Shown here one piece after another: positions 10,075-20,016 of a stretch of DNA of 36,849 nucleotides. The position numbers were made by a program, and so were the translations under genes. Each line of letters starts with the position of its first letter. Within the stretch, counting starts at the first letter, position 1. The notes below the pieces were generated by a model. The model was given only the letters and a program-made list of their open reading frames with translations. It searched no databases and was not told the DNA's origin. Source of the DNA: Puniceibacterium sp. (GTDB lineage: Bacteria; Pseudomonadota; Alphaproteobacteria; Rhodobacterales; Rhodobacteraceae); NCBI GenBank assembly GCA_024636635.1, contig JAGXGV010000142.1:1-36849 (forward strand). The letters are read 5' to 3'.

Positions 10075-11496
10075 ATGACCTTGCACATCCCCTTTGACAA
10101 CAGTTACGCCGCCCTGCCCCAAGGGTTCTATTCCCGCATCGCGCCGACCCCGGTTGCCGCCCCGGCGCTGATCGCCGTGAACCGGGATCTTGCGAAACAG
10201 CTGCGGATCGACCTGCCCGACGATCTGGCCGAAATCGCCTCGATCTTTTCCGGCAACACGCTGCCCGACGGCGCGTTCCCGCTTGCCCAGCTTTATGCCG
10301 GGCACCAGTTCGGCCAATTCAATCCGCAACTGGGCGACGGTCGCGCGATCCTGCTGGGCGAAACAATCGGCAGTGACGGGATGCGCCGCGACATCCAGCT
10401 CAAGGGCTCTGGCCCCACGCCCTATTCCCGTATGGGCGACGGGCGCGCCTGGCTGGGCCCGGTCCTGCGCGAATATGTGGTCTCCGAAGCGATGCACGCG
10501 CTTGGCGTGCCCACCACACGCGCCCTTGCCGCCGTGCGCACCGGCGAGGATATTCAGCGTGAAACGTTGCTTCCCGGTGCCGTGCTGACCCGTGTCGCGT
10601 CCAGCCACATCCGTGTCGGCACCTTCCAGATCTTTGCCGCCCGCCGCGACGGCGCCGCGCTGCAACAGCTTTACGACTACACAAAACAGCGCCATTACCC
10701 CGATGCGACCGACCCCGCCGACCTGCTTGCCCGGGTGATCGAACGGCAGGCCGCGCTTGTCGCCCACTGGATGAGCCTTGGCTTTATCCACGGCGTGATG
10801 AACACCGACAACTGTACCCTGTCAGGCGAGACGATCGACTATGGTCCCTGCGCCTTCATGGACAGCTATGATCCGCAAACTGTGTTTTCCTCGATCGACC
10901 GCTTCGGGCGCTACGGCTATGCCGCGCAAGCCGACATCATCGTCTGGAACATGGCGCAGCTTGCCACCGCGCTGATCCCGCTGATGCCCGACCCAGAGGC
11001 GGCGGTGGAACGCTTTACCGCGCAGGTCCACGCCATGCCCGACCTGATCCGCGCAGAATACGAATCGCGCTTTGCCGCCAAGATCGGTATTTCCGCGCTC
11101 CGGCCCGGGGATAGCGCACTGGTCACCGACCTTCTGACGCGGATGCACGCGCAGCAGGCCGATTTCACCAACACCTTCCGCGCTCTGGCAGACGGCGATG
11201 CGCGCGACCAGTTCACCGATCCGGCGGCCTTCGAAACCTGGGCCTCGGGATGGACACAGCGCCTTGCCCAAGAGCCTGATCCGAAGGAGCTGATGCGCCG
11301 CACCAACCCGGTGGTGATTCCGCGCAACCACCGTATCGAACAGATGATCGCCGCCGCCGTGGCCGGGGACGACGCGCCGTTCCACCGGCTCAACCAGGTG
11401 CTGGCGACCCCGTTCGCGGACAATCCCGAAACCGCTGACCTGCGCCGCCCGCCCGATGTGTCCGAGGTGGTTCCGGCCACCTTCTGCGGGACCTGA
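10075..11496 (+). CDS. selO: Protein adenylyltransferase SelO (YdiU/UPF0061)
   Basis: A 473-residue pseudokinase-fold enzyme that transfers AMP from ATP onto Ser/Thr/Tyr of target proteins and is linked to oxidative-stress responses. Residues known from characterised SelO proteins are kept: the catalytic/metal segment HGVMNTDN with Asp245 and Asn246, and the second metal Asp255 in IDYGPCAFMD. The nucleotide-region motif YAGHQFGQFNPQLGDGRA (about residues 76-93) is intact. The antepenultimate residue is Cys471 (C-terminus FCGT), the position held by selenocysteine in animal SelO. I chose the ATG at 10075 (MTLHIPFDN), the family-standard start. An upstream in-frame frame overlaps nothing useful. 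Confidence 0.95.
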   Translation: MTLHIPFDNSYAALPQGFYSRIAPTPVAAPALIAVNRDLAKQLRIDLPDDLAEIASIFSGNTLPDGAFPLAQLYAGHQFGQFNPQLGDGRAILLGETIGSDGMRRDIQLKGSGPTPYSRMGDGRAWLGPVLREYVVSEAMHALGVPTTRALAAVRTGEDIQRETLLPGAVLTRVASSHIRVGTFQIFAARRDGAALQQLYDYTKQRHYPDATDPADLLARVIERQAALVAHWMSLGFIHGVMNTDNCTLSGETIDYGPCAFMDSYDPQTVFSSIDRFGRYGYAAQADIIVWNMAQLATALIPLMPDPEAAVERFTAQVHAMPDLIRAEYESRFAAKIGISALRPGDSALVTDLLTRMHAQQADFTNTFRALADGDARDQFTDPAAFETWASGWTQRLAQEPDPKELMRRTNPVVIPRNHRIEQMIAAAVAGDDAPFHRLNQVLATPFADNPETADLRRPPDVSEVVPATFCGT

Positions 11497-11499
11497 CCC

Positions 11500-11541
11500 G
11501 GTCTGATGCGGATACGAACCAGTCTGATGCAGGATGTGACC
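11500..11541 (+). repeat. Two tandem 21-bp imperfect repeats after selO
   Basis: GGTCTGATGCGGATACGAACC (21 bp, 11500-11520) is followed immediately by a second unit (11521-11541) sharing GTCTGATGC, GGAT and ACC. It lies just past the selO stop and before the 20-bp palindrome. Confidence 0.55.
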
Positions 11542-11555
11542 GAGTGCCGACCGGG

Positions 11556-11575
11556 TTTATGACCGCGGTCATAAA
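11556..11575. repeat. Perfect 20-bp palindrome between convergent genes (copy 1)
   Basis: TTTATGACCGCGGTCATAAA reads the same on both strands. It is flanked by GTGCCG...CGGCAC arms that extend the hairpin imperfectly. It sits between the convergent selO and EamA genes and shares a 19-bp core with a second copy at 29488-29506. It may act as a bidirectional terminator or be a dispersed palindromic element. Confidence 0.75.
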
Positions 11576-11605
11576 TCCGCGGCACCGGTCAGACCCGCTA
11601 GGCAT

Positions 11606-12508
11606 TTATCCCGGAACCACGGCCTGCCTGCGGCGCCGGTTGATCAGCACGATCCCGATCGCGACCAGCGCCAGCGCGCCGATGATCCCGGGACCGACCG
11701 GTTCGTTCAGGAACAGCCATCCCATGCCGACCGACAGAACCGGCGACAGGAAACTGAATGCCGCCACATCAGAGGCGGGATAGATCGCGATCAACCCCAG
11801 CCAGAACAGATACCCAAAACTGGCGACAAACACCGCCTGAAACGCCAGACCGGCCACATGCACCAGCCCCGGATCGCGCAGCAGATCCCCGAACAGCGGC
11901 GCAAGCAGCAGCAAAAGCACAGCAGAGACACCCAGTTGCAGAACCAGCTGCGATTCCGCGTTCAGTTCCGACACCCGCGTCAGCCGCACCGTCAGCGCAA
12001 TTCCGGCCCAGGCCAGCGCCGCCCCCAGCGCCGCCAGATCGCCGCGCAGATCCCCGGCCTGCCGGGTCTGCGGATCAAACAGCGCCCAGATCACCCCCGC
12101 CATGGCCAACGCCAGCCCCAGCGCGCGCCGCAGGGACAGCGTTTCGCCCGGCAGGGTGAAATGCGCGACAAGCGCAAGCCAGACCGGCATCGAATAGAAC
12201 AGGATCGACGCCCGCGACACGGTGGTGAGGTCGAGGGCAATGTAAAGACAGACGAATTCAAGCGTGAACAGACACCCCAGCATCAGCCCCGGCCACAGCA
12301 CGCGGCGCAGCCCCGCGACCGGCCGTCGCCGCGCCCGCGCCCAGAGCAGCAACAGCAGCAGGGCGATGACCGACCGCAACCCGGCCGAAAACACCGGGCC
12401 AAAACCGCCGTTGGTGATCTTGATCACCACCTGATTGAACGCCAGAACCGCAGCGAACACCACAAGCCCGCTTGCGCCAGCCAGATCAATCGAGTCACGT
12501 CTTTCCAT
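11606..12508 (-). CDS. DMT superfamily (EamA) transporter
   Basis: A 300-residue inner-membrane protein with about ten hydrophobic helices arranged as two EamA repeats. The first repeat starts at SGLVVFAAVLAFNQVVIKI. The second starts around GDLAALGAALAWAGIALTVR and ends in SFLSPVLSVGMGWLFLNEPVG, the signature proline/glutamate helix-loop of the family. It closes with a basic tail (NRRRRQAVVPG) expected in the cytoplasm. Family members export metabolites such as amino acids; the substrate here is unknown. It is convergent with selO. It is the first of three EamA proteins within 6.5 kb, and the three are clearly diverged from one another. Confidence 0.92.
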   Translation of the reverse strand: MERRDSIDLAGASGLVVFAAVLAFNQVVIKITNGGFGPVFSAGLRSVIALLLLLLWARARRRPVAGLRRVLWPGLMLGCLFTLEFVCLYIALDLTTVSRASILFYSMPVWLALVAHFTLPGETLSLRRALGLALAMAGVIWALFDPQTRQAGDLRGDLAALGAALAWAGIALTVRLTRVSELNAESQLVLQLGVSAVLLLLLAPLFGDLLRDPGLVHVAGLAFQAVFVASFGYLFWLGLIAIYPASDVAAFSFLSPVLSVGMGWLFLNEPVGPGIIGALALVAIGIVLINRRRRQAVVPG

Positions 12509-12889
12509 GCCGCCATGGACACCCGGCCCGCAGAAAGGTCAAGCCGCCCCGCCCCGGGGGCGGAACCGGCCTGCTCGGCAGGGGGTGATTCGTCACGCCT
12601 GGGCCCGAAAGCTGTGTGACGCCGCTTTGCGCCTTCGCCCTTCTGCCCGTCGGCACGGCCACACCGCCCGGTCCCTTGCGACCGAAGGGTTCCTGGGGGC
12701 AATGCGACCTGAACCAGTCCGACCTGCCGACATGGCTGTGCCAGGCCCGGCCTGACAGGATCCGGCTTTGCGGGCAGATGCCGCGCCTTCCGGGGCTGTT
12801 CTGGGGGAATCCGTCTTTTCCCTTTATACTGTGTCTATCTGTGGCATGTTGTACCGGCAGAAGATGGTTATTTCAGGGAGGAGAACCGC
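12509..12889 (+). other. Intergenic region between divergent EamA and DUF533 genes
   Basis: A 381-bp GC-rich spacer with no supported gene. It must carry promoters in both directions. A TATACT hexamer at 12825-12830 is a good -10 candidate for the DUF533 gene, but no -35 match lies at the right distance. A strong Shine-Dalgarno (AGGGAGGAG, 12875-12883) precedes the ATG at 12890. Confidence 0.5.
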
Positions 12890-13780
12890 ATGGGACTGAT
12901 GGGAACACTGGCCAAAGTTGCAATCGGATACGCTGCGGCCCGGGGGGTCGACAGGATGGCGGGCGGTCAGGGAATGGGCGGGTTGCTGGGCGGTGGCGCC
13001 CAGATCAAGGGCGCCCATCCCGCCAGCAGCGCACAGGCCCAGATGGGCGACATGCTGTCGGGCAAGGCGCCGCAGGGTGGCAATGCCATGCAATCCATGA
13101 TGGACAAGATGAAGGCGTCGGGCATCGACATGTCTGCGATGATGGGCGGCGCCACCGGCGGCAGCAACCCGATGGCCGCCATGATGGACAAGATGAAACA
13201 GGGCGGCCTTGACCTTTCGTCGCTCATGGGTGGGACGGCAGGCAGCGCGGCGGCAGGCGGCGGCGGGACGGCGGAAAAGGGTCCGCTTCTGTCCTCGGCC
13301 GCGCAGCAAGGCGGCACCGGCATGGCCGGTGTGCTGGCCGCCGCCGGCGGCGCCGCCGCGATGCAGGGCAAGGGTGTGGCGGGGATGATCGACCAGTTCA
13401 ACGCCGCCGAAACCGCCCCCGAGGCGGAAAAGAGCGCGGCCCTGATGCTGCGCGCCATGATTCAGGCCGCCAAGGCGGACGGCGCAATCGACAAGGCCGA
13501 AAAGGCCAAGATCCTTGAAACGATCGGCGCCGATGCCGACGCGGCCGACATCGCCTTCGTCAAGGCCGAACTGGCCGCCCCTGTCGACATCAAGGCGCTG
13601 GCCGCCGAAACGCCACAGGCACAGCGCATGCAGGTCTATTCCGCCTCGTTGATGACCATCCGCGTCGACACGCCGGAAGAGGCCGAATACCTCGACCAAC
13701 TTGCCCAGGCGATGTCGCTGGATGAACCGACGGTGAACATGCTGCACATGCAGATGGGGTTGCAGCCGCTATACAACTAG
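12890..13780 (+). CDS. DUF533 / TerB-like protein with Met-rich repeats
   Basis: A 296-residue protein. The N-terminal half is Gly/Met/Ala-rich with two related units (NAMQSMMDKMKASGIDMSAM and NPMAAMMDKMKQGGLDLSSL) at about residues 64-115, each ending in MGG. The C-terminal half (about 175-296) is alpha-helical and matches the DUF533/TerB-like fold: ALMLRAMIQAAKADGAIDKA with an acidic DGAID loop, and a final LDQLAQAMSLDEP helix. YebE-type relatives are thought to be membrane-associated, but no definite function is known. No classical signal peptide is seen. A strong ribosome-binding site precedes the ATG. Confidence 0.85.
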   Translation: MGLMGTLAKVAIGYAAARGVDRMAGGQGMGGLLGGGAQIKGAHPASSAQAQMGDMLSGKAPQGGNAMQSMMDKMKASGIDMSAMMGGATGGSNPMAAMMDKMKQGGLDLSSLMGGTAGSAAAGGGGTAEKGPLLSSAAQQGGTGMAGVLAAAGGAAAMQGKGVAGMIDQFNAAETAPEAEKSAALMLRAMIQAAKADGAIDKAEKAKILETIGADADAADIAFVKAELAAPVDIKALAAETPQAQRMQVYSASLMTIRVDTPEEAEYLDQLAQAMSLDEPTVNMLHMQMGLQPLYN

Positions 13781-13791
13781 CGCCGGACGTG

Positions 13792-13827
13792 CCGTGTCCC
13801 GGGGCCAGCCCATACCCCGGGACACGG
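13792..13827 (+). terminator. GC-rich hairpin after the DUF533 gene
   Basis: A perfect 13-bp inverted repeat (CCGTGTCCCGGGG / CCCCGGGACACGG) with a 10-nt loop, 11 nt past the DUF533 stop. There is no T-tract, so a conventional intrinsic terminator is uncertain; RNA-end protection is also possible. The rest of the 306-bp gap to the next gene (13828-14086) shows no supported gene. Confidence 0.5.
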
Positions 13828-14086
13828 ACAGGACAGCCGTACCCCGGGGGGGACGCCGGTTCAGATGCCGCGTACAAAACCGTGCGCAGACATCGCAACG
13901 GACACAGGCCAATTCGGTCCCGGCAGCTTGTGCGCAGGGTTGACCACGGTCGGTAGATCGCCCGCACTGCCCGCGTTGGGCAACCCCGGTTGCGCAAGTG
14001 TTCTGCGGCCTGCAACCCTGCGGCATGGCTTCTGTCCGGTATTCACACCCTTGACCATCCCCGACATTTCCGATCACTGATCACGC

Positions 14087-14977
14087 ATGAGATCCCATCC
14101 CCTTTTCGGCCTGCTGCTTGCCGGCTTTGGTGCGCTCGTGCTCACGCCCGATGCGCTTTTCATGCGCCTGTCCGGCATGGACGGAATGCAGATGCTCGGC
14201 TGGCGCGGGTTGTCCATGGGCTGCCTGTTCCTGCTGGCCTGGGCCGTCACCTCCCGCAACCGCCGCGCGGATCTTGCGGTTCTGATCACCGGAGTCGGCC
14301 TGACCGTCGTGCTGTGCCAGGCGACAAACGCAACCTTGTTCCCTAGCGGGATCGCGCTGGCACCGGTGTCGGTGGTGCTGGTCTCGGTCGCGACAACGCC
14401 GGTCTGGTCGGCTGTGCTCGCCCGCCTGCTTTACGGCGAACGCACCAGCGGAACCACCTGGATCACGATCGCCGCCGTGCTCACCGGGATCGCCATCGCG
14501 GTCAGCGGCAAGGGCGACACGGCGCTGAACTCTTCGGCCCTGTGGGGCGCGCTTTGCGGGCTGGGCGTGGCCTTTACCCTCGCGCTGAATTTTGTGACGC
14601 TGCGCAACGCGGGCCATGTGCCGATCCTGCTCTGCATCGGGCTGGGCGCGATTCTCGGGGGGGCCAACGGATTGTTCTGGACCGGCCCCGCGCGCATGAT
14701 GGACGGCGCCGTCTGGGCCATCCTGATCACCGGGGCGCTGATCCTGCCGGTGTCGTTCTTTTCGCTGTCGCTCGCGTCGCGCTATACGGCGGCGGCGAAC
14801 GTCAGCCTGCTGATGTTGCTGGAAACGGTGATCGGCCCGGTCTGGGTCTGGCTTGGCACCGACGAGGTTCCGACCCCCCGGATGCTGATCGGCGGTGCGC
14901 TGGTTCTGTCCAGCCTCGCCGCCTATCTGCTGGTCAGTGACCGCGCCGCCCGCAGGCGGCGCCGTCAGGTCGTCTGA
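14087..14977 (+). CDS. DMT superfamily (EamA) transporter
   Basis: A 296-residue membrane protein with about ten hydrophobic segments and two EamA halves. The first starts at HPLFGLLLAGFGALVLTPDA with MLGWRGLSMGCLFLLAWAV as helix 2. The second half contains SSALWGALCGLGVAFTLALN and the typical LLMLLETVIGPVWVWLGTDE helix-loop near the end. A basic C-terminus (RAARRRRRQVV) faces the cytoplasm by the positive-inside rule. Substrate unknown. Its TGA (14975-14977) abuts the stop codon of the convergent DEAD-box gene with no spacer. No strong Shine-Dalgarno is visible before the ATG, so an alternative start remains possible. Confidence 0.9.
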   Translation: MRSHPLFGLLLAGFGALVLTPDALFMRLSGMDGMQMLGWRGLSMGCLFLLAWAVTSRNRRADLAVLITGVGLTVVLCQATNATLFPSGIALAPVSVVLVSVATTPVWSAVLARLLYGERTSGTTWITIAAVLTGIAIAVSGKGDTALNSSALWGALCGLGVAFTLALNFVTLRNAGHVPILLCIGLGAILGGANGLFWTGPARMMDGAVWAILITGALILPVSFFSLSLASRYTAAANVSLLMLLETVIGPVWVWLGTDEVPTPRMLIGGALVLSSLAAYLLVSDRAARRRRRQVV

Positions 14978-16258
14978 TCAGGCCGCTCTGGCCGCCGGTT
15001 TGCCGCCCGCAGGCCGACCCCGACGACGGTTCGCGCCGGGCTTGGACCCACCGGGCTTGCCGCCACCGCCGCCAGCGCCACGGCGCTGGCCACCGCCATT
15101 GCCCCCGGCCCGCTCGGGCTTGTCAAGCCCTTCCCACGGGCGTCCCGAAGCCACCGGAATGGTCGTCTTGAGCACCTTCTGGATCGCCTTCAGCTCGCCG
15201 ATCTCGTCCGGTGCGCAGAATGCGATCGCCGCGCCGTCCCGTCCCGCACGGGCCGTGCGGCCAATGCGGTGGATATAGTTTTCGGGTACGTTGGGCAGTT
15301 CGAAGTTGTAGACATGCCGCACCGCCGGAATGTCCAGACCGCGTGCCGCGACATCTGTCGCCACAAGAACCCGCACCGTACCGTCCTTGAACGCCTTGAG
15401 CGCCCGGTCCCGCTGGCCCTGGCTTTTGTTGCCATGGATCGACGCGGCGGCAAAACCGGCCTTTTCCAACGTCTTCATCAGCTTTTCCGACCCGTGTTTG
15501 GTACGGCCAAAAACCAGCGCCAGTTCGTCCCGGTGGGTGTCCAGCAGTTCGATCAGCAGCTTTGTCTTTTCCGCCTTGGCGATGAAATGCACCGATTGCG
15601 CAATATTGTCAGCTGTCTTGCCCGGAGGCGCGACCTGCACCCTTTCCGGGTTGTTCAGATACTCGCGCGACAGATCCTCCATCAGCTTCGGCATGGTGGC
15701 CGAGAACAGCATGGTCTGCCGCTTCTTGGGCAGATGCGTCGAGATCTGGCGCAACGCATGGATGAAGCCCATGTCGAGCATCTGGTCCGCCTCGTCAAGC
15801 ACGAGGAAGCTGCAGTCGTTCAGCCGCACCGCGCGCCGGTCGATCAGGTCGATCAGACGGCCCGGGGTGGCAACCAGAAGGTCGATGCCCTTTTCCAGCC
15901 GCTTGGCCTGCGCGTTCAGCGATTGCCCGCCGACGACAACAGTGACCTTCAGCGGCGAGCCGAGCGTCAGTTCCTTGAGCGTTTCGGCAATCTGCCCGGC
16001 AAGTTCGCGGGTCGGCGCCAGCACAAGGCCGCGCACCGATTTCGGCTCGGGTCGGCCAAGGCCGGAAATCTGCGCGACCAGCGGCAGGCCAAAGGCCGCC
16101 GTCTTGCCGGTGCCGGTCTGAGCCAGGCCCATCACGTCGCGGCCCGCCATGGCAAAGGGGATGGCCCCGGTCTGAATCGGTGTCGGTTCCGTCAGACCCA
16201 TCTGGGTCAGGCGGGTGACAAGCGATTTGGGCAGGCCCATCGTGGTAAAATCAGTCAA
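14978..16258 (-). CDS. DEAD-box ATP-dependent RNA helicase (RhlE-like)
   Basis: A 426-residue RNA helicase with a Q motif (PTPIQ, about residues 25-29), Walker A AQTGTGKT (46-53), the PTRELAGQI, DEAD and SAT motifs, and motif VI HRIGRTARAGRDG. A Gly/Arg-rich tail of about 45 residues should bind RNA. Such helicases remodel rRNA or mRNA structure and are often cold-induced. The best start is the TTG at 16258 (TDFTTMGLPKSL follows), because it has AAAGGA six bases upstream and matches relatives beginning with MTDF. An ATG six codons downstream lacks a ribosome-binding site. The in-frame extension upstream of the TTG is not conserved-looking. Confidence 0.93.
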   Translation of the reverse strand: MTDFTTMGLPKSLVTRLTQMGLTEPTPIQTGAIPFAMAGRDVMGLAQTGTGKTAAFGLPLVAQISGLGRPEPKSVRGLVLAPTRELAGQIAETLKELTLGSPLKVTVVVGGQSLNAQAKRLEKGIDLLVATPGRLIDLIDRRAVRLNDCSFLVLDEADQMLDMGFIHALRQISTHLPKKRQTMLFSATMPKLMEDLSREYLNNPERVQVAPPGKTADNIAQSVHFIAKAEKTKLLIELLDTHRDELALVFGRTKHGSEKLMKTLEKAGFAAASIHGNKSQGQRDRALKAFKDGTVRVLVATDVAARGLDIPAVRHVYNFELPNVPENYIHRIGRTARAGRDGAAIAFCAPDEIGELKAIQKVLKTTIPVASGRPWEGLDKPERAGGNGGGQRRGAGGGGGKPGGSKPGANRRRGRPAGGKPAARAA

Positions 16259-16596
16259 AACATTTCCTTTCGGACCGCGCATGTCGCAGCCCTGCAACGA
16301 ACGGCCCCTGGCCGCCCATCGGGTGGAGAGGCACAGAACCGCCCCCGGACCGATTGTCCGAAAGGCGTTGCACCCCATGCCCCACGCGTGATCTTGGAAG
16401 CAAATAGCGGTCTCCGTGACCCACGGTGCATAAAGCACCGGTCAATCTGCTCACGCGGCAGAAGAGATCCGTTGCATGGCACATGGGGCCAAAATGGGGG
16501 CGAGTCAAGGACGAACCCCGCCGCGGCGCATTTCAGGTGTTGGCCTCCCGGCCCCGGATTCGCTAAAGCTTACGGACCAGAGGCTGCGAGGATTCC
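16259..16596. other. Shared upstream region of the helicase and Fur-type genes
   Basis: A 338-bp divergent intergenic region with no supported gene. For the helicase it contains a small hairpin (CGGTGC-TTTAT-GCACCG on the minus strand, around 16427-16443), about 170 nt before the TTG, which could belong to a structured leader. For the Fur-type gene, TTGGCC (16540-16545) and TAAAGC (16564-16569), 18 nt apart, form a weak promoter candidate. Confidence 0.4.
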
Positions 16597-17010
16597 ATGA
16601 CCGACACAATCACCAGCCGCTGCGAAGCCAAGGGCCTGCGCATGACCGACCAGCGGCGCACCATCGCCGATGTGCTGGAAGAAGCCACCGATCACCCGGA
16701 TGTCGAAGAACTATACGCCCGCGCCTCGGCGCGCGACGACCGCATCTCGATCGCCACGATCTACCGGACGGTGAAGCTGTTCGAAGAGGCGGGAATACTC
16801 GACCGGCTGGAATTCGGCGACGGGCGCGCACGCTACGAAGATGCAGAGCGGGACCATCACGACCATCTGATCGACATGCAATCCGGCGAGGTGATCGAAT
16901 TCGTCGACCCCGAGATCGAAGCGCTGCAGGAAAAGATCGCAGCCAAGCTTGGCTACCGGCTCAAGGGGCACAGGCTGGAACTTTATGGTGTTCCGCTGAA
17001 AAAGCGATGA
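16597..17010 (+). CDS. Fur-family transcriptional regulator (Fur/Mur type)
   Basis: A 137-residue metal-responsive DNA-binding protein. Residues 1-80 form the winged helix (LRMTDQRRTIADVLEEA, then SIATIYRTVKLFEEAGI as recognition helix). The dimerisation domain carries the metal-binding HHDH (87-90) and ends with YRLKGHRLELYGVPL. There is only one cysteine (Cys9) and no CxxC pairs, so it lacks a structural zinc-Cys4 site. This fits the alphaproteobacterial Fur/Mur branch, which mostly senses manganese, better than Zur or PerR. Irr is unlikely because the typical Irr features are not seen. It is followed by AT-rich hairpins that probably terminate it. Confidence 0.9.
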   Translation: MTDTITSRCEAKGLRMTDQRRTIADVLEEATDHPDVEELYARASARDDRISIATIYRTVKLFEEAGILDRLEFGDGRARYEDAERDHHDHLIDMQSGEVIEFVDPEIEALQEKIAAKLGYRLKGHRLELYGVPLKKR

Positions 17011-17037
17011 GTGCATCCGGACCTCCAACGGTGCCAC

Positions 17038-17083
17038 CAAAAATCTTGTGAAGATTTTTGCAAATTTTCTTTGCAAGAAAATT
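17038..17083 (+). repeat. Two tandem AT-rich hairpins, probable terminator
   Basis: The first hairpin is CAAAAATCTT-GTG-AAGATTTTTG (10-bp stem, 17038-17060), and its 3' arm supplies a T-run. The second is AATTTTCTT-TGC-AAGAAAATT (9-bp stem, 17063-17083). Both have 3-nt loops and are strikingly AT-rich for this genome. They lie 28 nt after the Fur-type stop and would terminate it; the tandem form suggests a repeat element. Confidence 0.65.
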
Positions 17084-17167
17084 GTTCGCCGTTGCACTTC
17101 GATCTGGCCACGGTGCGCAGACCTGCGTAGCTCTGGCGCAATTCCCGTTCCCGGACCGAAGACTCTG

Positions 17168-19409
<2,242 letters not shown>

Positions 19410-19429
19410 CACAGGTTGCGACACAGAAA

Positions 19430-19456
19430 GGGCGCGGGGGACATTTCCGCGCGCCC
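19430..19456 (+). terminator. GC-rich hairpin after eno
   Basis: A 7-bp stem (GGGCGCG / CGCGCCC) with a 13-nt loop, 21 nt after the eno stop. It lacks a T-tract, so it is a weak terminator candidate. Confidence 0.35.
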
Positions 19457-19521
19457 CCTAACCTTCGAGTCGAAGACGCGGCGTTCGGTCTGGTCCCGAG
19501 GGGGCGAGCAGAAGAAAACCG

Positions 19522-19980
19522 TCAGCTGCCCGTGCTGGCGTCCTCTTGGTAGACGCCCTGTTCCTTGAGCGCGTCAATCACCTCTTTCGGCATATAAGTC
19601 TCGTCGTGTTTTGCAAGGATTTCAGTTGCTTGAAAGGTTCCGTTCACGTAACTTCCGGTGCCGACCATACCTTGGTTCTCTTCGAACAGATCCGGCAGGA
19701 CTCCGGCAAAGGTCACCGGCACCGACGCACCGCCATCGGTCACGGAAAAGCGGATCTCCTGACCCTGACCGCGCAAAAGCGTGCCTTCTTCGACCAGCCC
19801 GCCGATGCGGAACACCTCGTTCGGGGGGGGCGGTTCCGCCATCACCTGGCTGGGCGAGCGAAACAAGTTGATGCCGTCCCGCATCGCGTAACCGATCAGC
19901 CCGGTCGAGAGTACAAGCGCCACGGCACAAATCGCCACTATCTGAATACGCCGCTTCTTTTTCAGGGATTTCAGTACCAT
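19522..19980 (-). CDS. ccmE: Cytochrome c maturation heme chaperone CcmE
   Basis: A 152-residue membrane-anchored periplasmic OB-fold protein that carries heme covalently to CcmF. The N-terminus is basic (MVLKSLKKKRR) and followed by one transmembrane helix (about residues 12-32). The heme-binding His125 lies in AKHDETYMP, giving the canonical HxxxY motif with Tyr129. The conserved FRIGGLVEEGTL and VTFAGVLPDLFEENQGMVGTG segments are present. It is 36 nt downstream of argC on the same strand, an association seen in related bacteria. The downstream ccmF and ccmH it works with are at the other end of the window. Confidence 0.96.
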   Translation of the reverse strand: MVLKSLKKKRRIQIVAICAVALVLSTGLIGYAMRDGINLFRSPSQVMAEPPPPNEVFRIGGLVEEGTLLRGQGQEIRFSVTDGGASVPVTFAGVLPDLFEENQGMVGTGSYVNGTFQATEILAKHDETYMPKEVIDALKEQGVYQEDASTGS

Positions 19981-20016
19981 GGGCGGTTCTCCTCACCTAA
20001 CGATCAGTGCCGGTTC

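Noticed and set aside
13865-14080. 71-codon plus-strand frame before the second EamA gene
   Set aside because: No ribosome-binding site, no family and unremarkable composition; likely chance.
15269-16600. 443-codon plus-strand frame opposite the DEAD-box gene
   Set aside because: No domain and no ribosome-binding site; the helicase motifs are on the opposite strand.
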